Shown: piece after piece, positions 6,038 through 7,337 of the stretch | How positions within the stretch are numbered: the first letter of the stretch is position 1 | Layout: each line of letters opens with the position of its first letter | Assembly (NCBI GenBank): GCA_036260075.1 | Contig: DATAAM010000222.1 | Location: forward strand, 1-7,337 | Length of the DNA: 7,337 bases | From: DATAAM01 sp036260075 | GTDB taxonomy: Bacteria > Actinomycetota > Acidimicrobiia > Acidimicrobiales > JAHWLA01 | Direction of reading: 5' to 3' | Made by a program: the position numbers and the translations under genes | The notes under the pieces: generated by a model | What the model was told of the DNA's origin: nothing | Seen by the model: the letters and a program-made list of their open reading frames with translations, nothing else | The model's database searches: none

Positions 6038-6660
6038 GAGTGATCGCGATCGACGGGCCTGCGGGTTCGGGCAAGTCCACCGTCGCCAAGCGGGTGGCGG
6101 AGAAGCTCGGCCTCGCCTACCTCGACACGGGGGCGATGTACCGGTCGGTGGCGTTCGCCGCCCTGCGGCGGGGCCTCGACGTGAGCGACGCCGAGGCCGT
6201 CGGCCGCCTGGCCCATCAGGTCGAGATGGAGATCGGGGCGACGGTGCGGGTGGACGGCGTCGACGCCACCGTCGAGATCCGGGGACCGGACGTCACGCGA
6301 GCGGTGAGCGTCGTGGCGGCCAACCCGGACGTGCGAGCGGAGATGGTGCGCCGCCAGCGCGACTGGGTGTCGATCCGCGACGGCGCCGTGGTGGAGGGTC
6401 GCGACATCGGCAGCGTGGTGTTCCCCAACGCCGAGCTGAAGGTCTTCCTCACCGCGGGCGACGAGGAGCGGGCCCGGCGGCGGTCGCAGGAGATGCTCGA
6501 CCTCGACTACGACACGGTGGCGGCCGACATCGCCCGGCGCGACCTGCTCGACTCCACCAGGCAGACCTCGCCGCTGGTGGTGGCGGAAGACGCCGTGGTC
6601 ATCGACACCACCGGGCGGTCGGTCGAGGAGATCGTGGAGGAGGTGCTGGCGCAGCTGTGA
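6034..6660 (+). CDS. cmk: Cytidylate kinase (CMP/dCMP kinase)
   Basis: Phosphorylates CMP and dCMP with ATP to the diphosphates in pyrimidine nucleotide recycling. The protein has 208 residues, slightly below the usual 220-230. The P-loop is GPAGSGKST (8-16). DTGAMYRSVA (31-40), EGRDIGSVVFPNAELKVFL (121-139), the LID-region arginines in EERARRR (144-150) and ARRDLLDSTRQTSPL (167-181) are typical Cmk motifs for CMP binding and catalysis. The C-terminus contains VVIDTTGRSVEEIVEEVL (188-205), as in the family. GTG at 6034 overlaps the aroA stop by four bases; an in-frame GTG at 6040 would remove two residues and is less likely. cmk next to aroA and in the scpAB cluster is a known arrangement. 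Confidence 0.95.
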   Translation: MRVIAIDGPAGSGKSTVAKRVAEKLGLAYLDTGAMYRSVAFAALRRGLDVSDAEAVGRLAHQVEMEIGATVRVDGVDATVEIRGPDVTRAVSVVAANPDVRAEMVRRQRDWVSIRDGAVVEGRDIGSVVFPNAELKVFLTAGDEERARRRSQEMLDLDYDTVAADIARRDLLDSTRQTSPLVVAEDAVVIDTTGRSVEEIVEEVLAQL

Positions 6661-7298
6661 GGTGGGAGCTCGCTTTCTACCGAGCCGTGCGGGCCCTGGT
6701 CGCAGGCTTCTGCCGGCTGTTCTGGCGGTTGTCCGTCGAGGGCGTGGAGCACGTGCCCGTCGACGGGCCGTTCGTGGTGGCGCCCGTGCACCGCTCCAAC
6801 ATCGACACGCTGGTGGTCGCGGCCGTGACGAGGCGTCGGCTGCGGTTCATGGGCAAGGACTCGCTCTGGAAGTTCGCCCCGATCGGCAAGGTGCTCTCCG
6901 CGCTGGGCGGGTTCCCGGTGCACCGGGGCACGGCCGACCGGGAGGCGCTGCGGCGCTGCATCGAGGTGCTGCGCGGTGGCGAGCCGCTGGTGATCTTCCC
7001 CGAAGGCACCCGCCAGTCCGGTCCGCACGTGCAGCCGCTGTTCGAGGGCGCCGCCTACGTGGCCGCCCGCACGGGCGTGCCCATCGTGCCGGTGGGCATC
7101 GGCGGCTCCGAGGCGGCCATGCCCAAGGGATCGAAGCTCATCCGGCCGGTGAAGGTGCACGTCGTGGTGGGCGAGCCGCTGCACCCGGCGCCGCCGACCT
7201 CGTCGGGGCGCGCCCCCCGCAGCGCCGTCCACGACCTCACGGAGCAGTTGGCGGCGCGACTCCAGAAGCTGTTCGACCGGGCCCGAGCCCGTTCCTGA
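6657..7298 (+). CDS. plsC: 1-acyl-sn-glycerol-3-phosphate acyltransferase (PlsC-like)
   Basis: Member of the lysophospholipid acyltransferase (LPLAT/PlsC) family, which adds an acyl chain to lysophosphatidic acid to make phosphatidic acid at the inner membrane. The protein has 213 residues. The four family blocks appear in order: catalytic HRSNID at 45-50 (H-X4-D, with His45 and Asp50), GGFPVHRG at 84-91, FPEGTR at 114-119 (phosphate binding), and VPIVPVGIGG at 141-150. There is no long transmembrane helix; the N-terminus (ELAFYRAVRALVAGFCRLFWRL, 4-25) is amphipathic and mildly hydrophobic, suited to membrane-surface binding. GTG at 6657 shares four bases with the cmk stop (GTGA). The acyl acceptor cannot be determined from sequence, so plsC is a family-level symbol. 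In related clusters the next gene is often der (GTPase), beyond this window. Confidence 0.88.
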   Translation: MRWELAFYRAVRALVAGFCRLFWRLSVEGVEHVPVDGPFVVAPVHRSNIDTLVVAAVTRRRLRFMGKDSLWKFAPIGKVLSALGGFPVHRGTADREALRRCIEVLRGGEPLVIFPEGTRQSGPHVQPLFEGAAYVAARTGVPIVPVGIGGSEAAMPKGSKLIRPVKVHVVVGEPLHPAPPTSSGRAPRSAVHDLTEQLAARLQKLFDRARARS

Positions 7299-7313
7299 GC
7301 GTTCTGGTGGGGG

Positions 7314-7337
7314 ATCAGCGCGCTATAGCGCGCTGAT
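7314..7337. repeat. Perfect 24-bp palindrome after plsC (possible hairpin or terminator)
   Basis: The half-site ATCAGCGCGCTA (7314-7325) is followed immediately by its exact reverse complement (7326-7337), with the centre at CTATAG. As RNA or single-stranded DNA it can fold into a 10-bp GC-rich stem with a TATA loop. It begins 15 bases after the plsC stop and may be longer, because base 7313 is G and the next base lies outside the window. A transcription terminator is one reading, but no T-tract can be seen; a palindromic dispersed repeat or a dyad operator are others. I found no second copy in the window. Confidence 0.75.

Noticed and set aside
1..7337. CRISPR array, tRNA/rRNA genes, insertion sequences, riboswitch (including a T-box or Trp attenuator before trpS)
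   Set aside because: No direct-repeat array, transposase, terminal repeats or RNA-gene signature was seen, and the 23 bases upstream of trpS are too short for a leader-based element.

Overview
The window is about 70% G+C with dense, overlapping genes and many GTG starts. Gene content and order point to a high-GC actinobacterium. The scpA-scpB-rluB-(aroH-tyrA)-cmk-plsC order matches, from memory, a conserved actinobacterial chromosomal cluster (Streptomyces and relatives). A deep lineage such as Acidimicrobiia is possible but cannot be fixed without searches. Nothing indicates a plasmid, phage or mobile element.

Layout. Bases 2-40 may be the last codons of a plus-strand gene. It converges on trpS, which runs on the minus strand (1049 to 60). 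Just upstream of trpS, also on the minus strand, is a 79-residue two-helix membrane protein of unknown function (1312 to 1073). A short divergent intergenic region (1313-1383) carries a probable leaderless promoter for the main operon. The plus strand is then essentially continuous coding from 1384 to 7298: scpA, scpB, rluB, aroH, tyrA, aroA, cmk, plsC. Genes abut or overlap by 4-17 bases, except for an 11-base gap between rluB and aroH. The last 39 bases are non-coding and end in a perfect 24-bp palindrome lying exactly against the window edge.

How the genes work together. ScpA and ScpB are the non-SMC subunits of the bacterial condensin. RluB modifies 23S rRNA. AroA, AroH and TyrA cover the end of the common aromatic pathway and the tyrosine branch: shikimate-3-phosphate to EPSP, and, after chorismate synthase encoded elsewhere, chorismate to prephenate to 4-hydroxyphenylpyruvate. 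Cmk recycles CMP/dCMP, and PlsC-like acyltransferase acts in phospholipid synthesis. This is a growth-related housekeeping operon, with TrpRS transcribed divergently.

No exotic new system is visible. The points most worth a second look are an in-frame contraction of roughly 23 residues in the EPSP synthase with its active site otherwise intact, the perfect palindrome at the window end, the leaderless-type start of scpA, and the unknown small membrane protein upstream of trpS.
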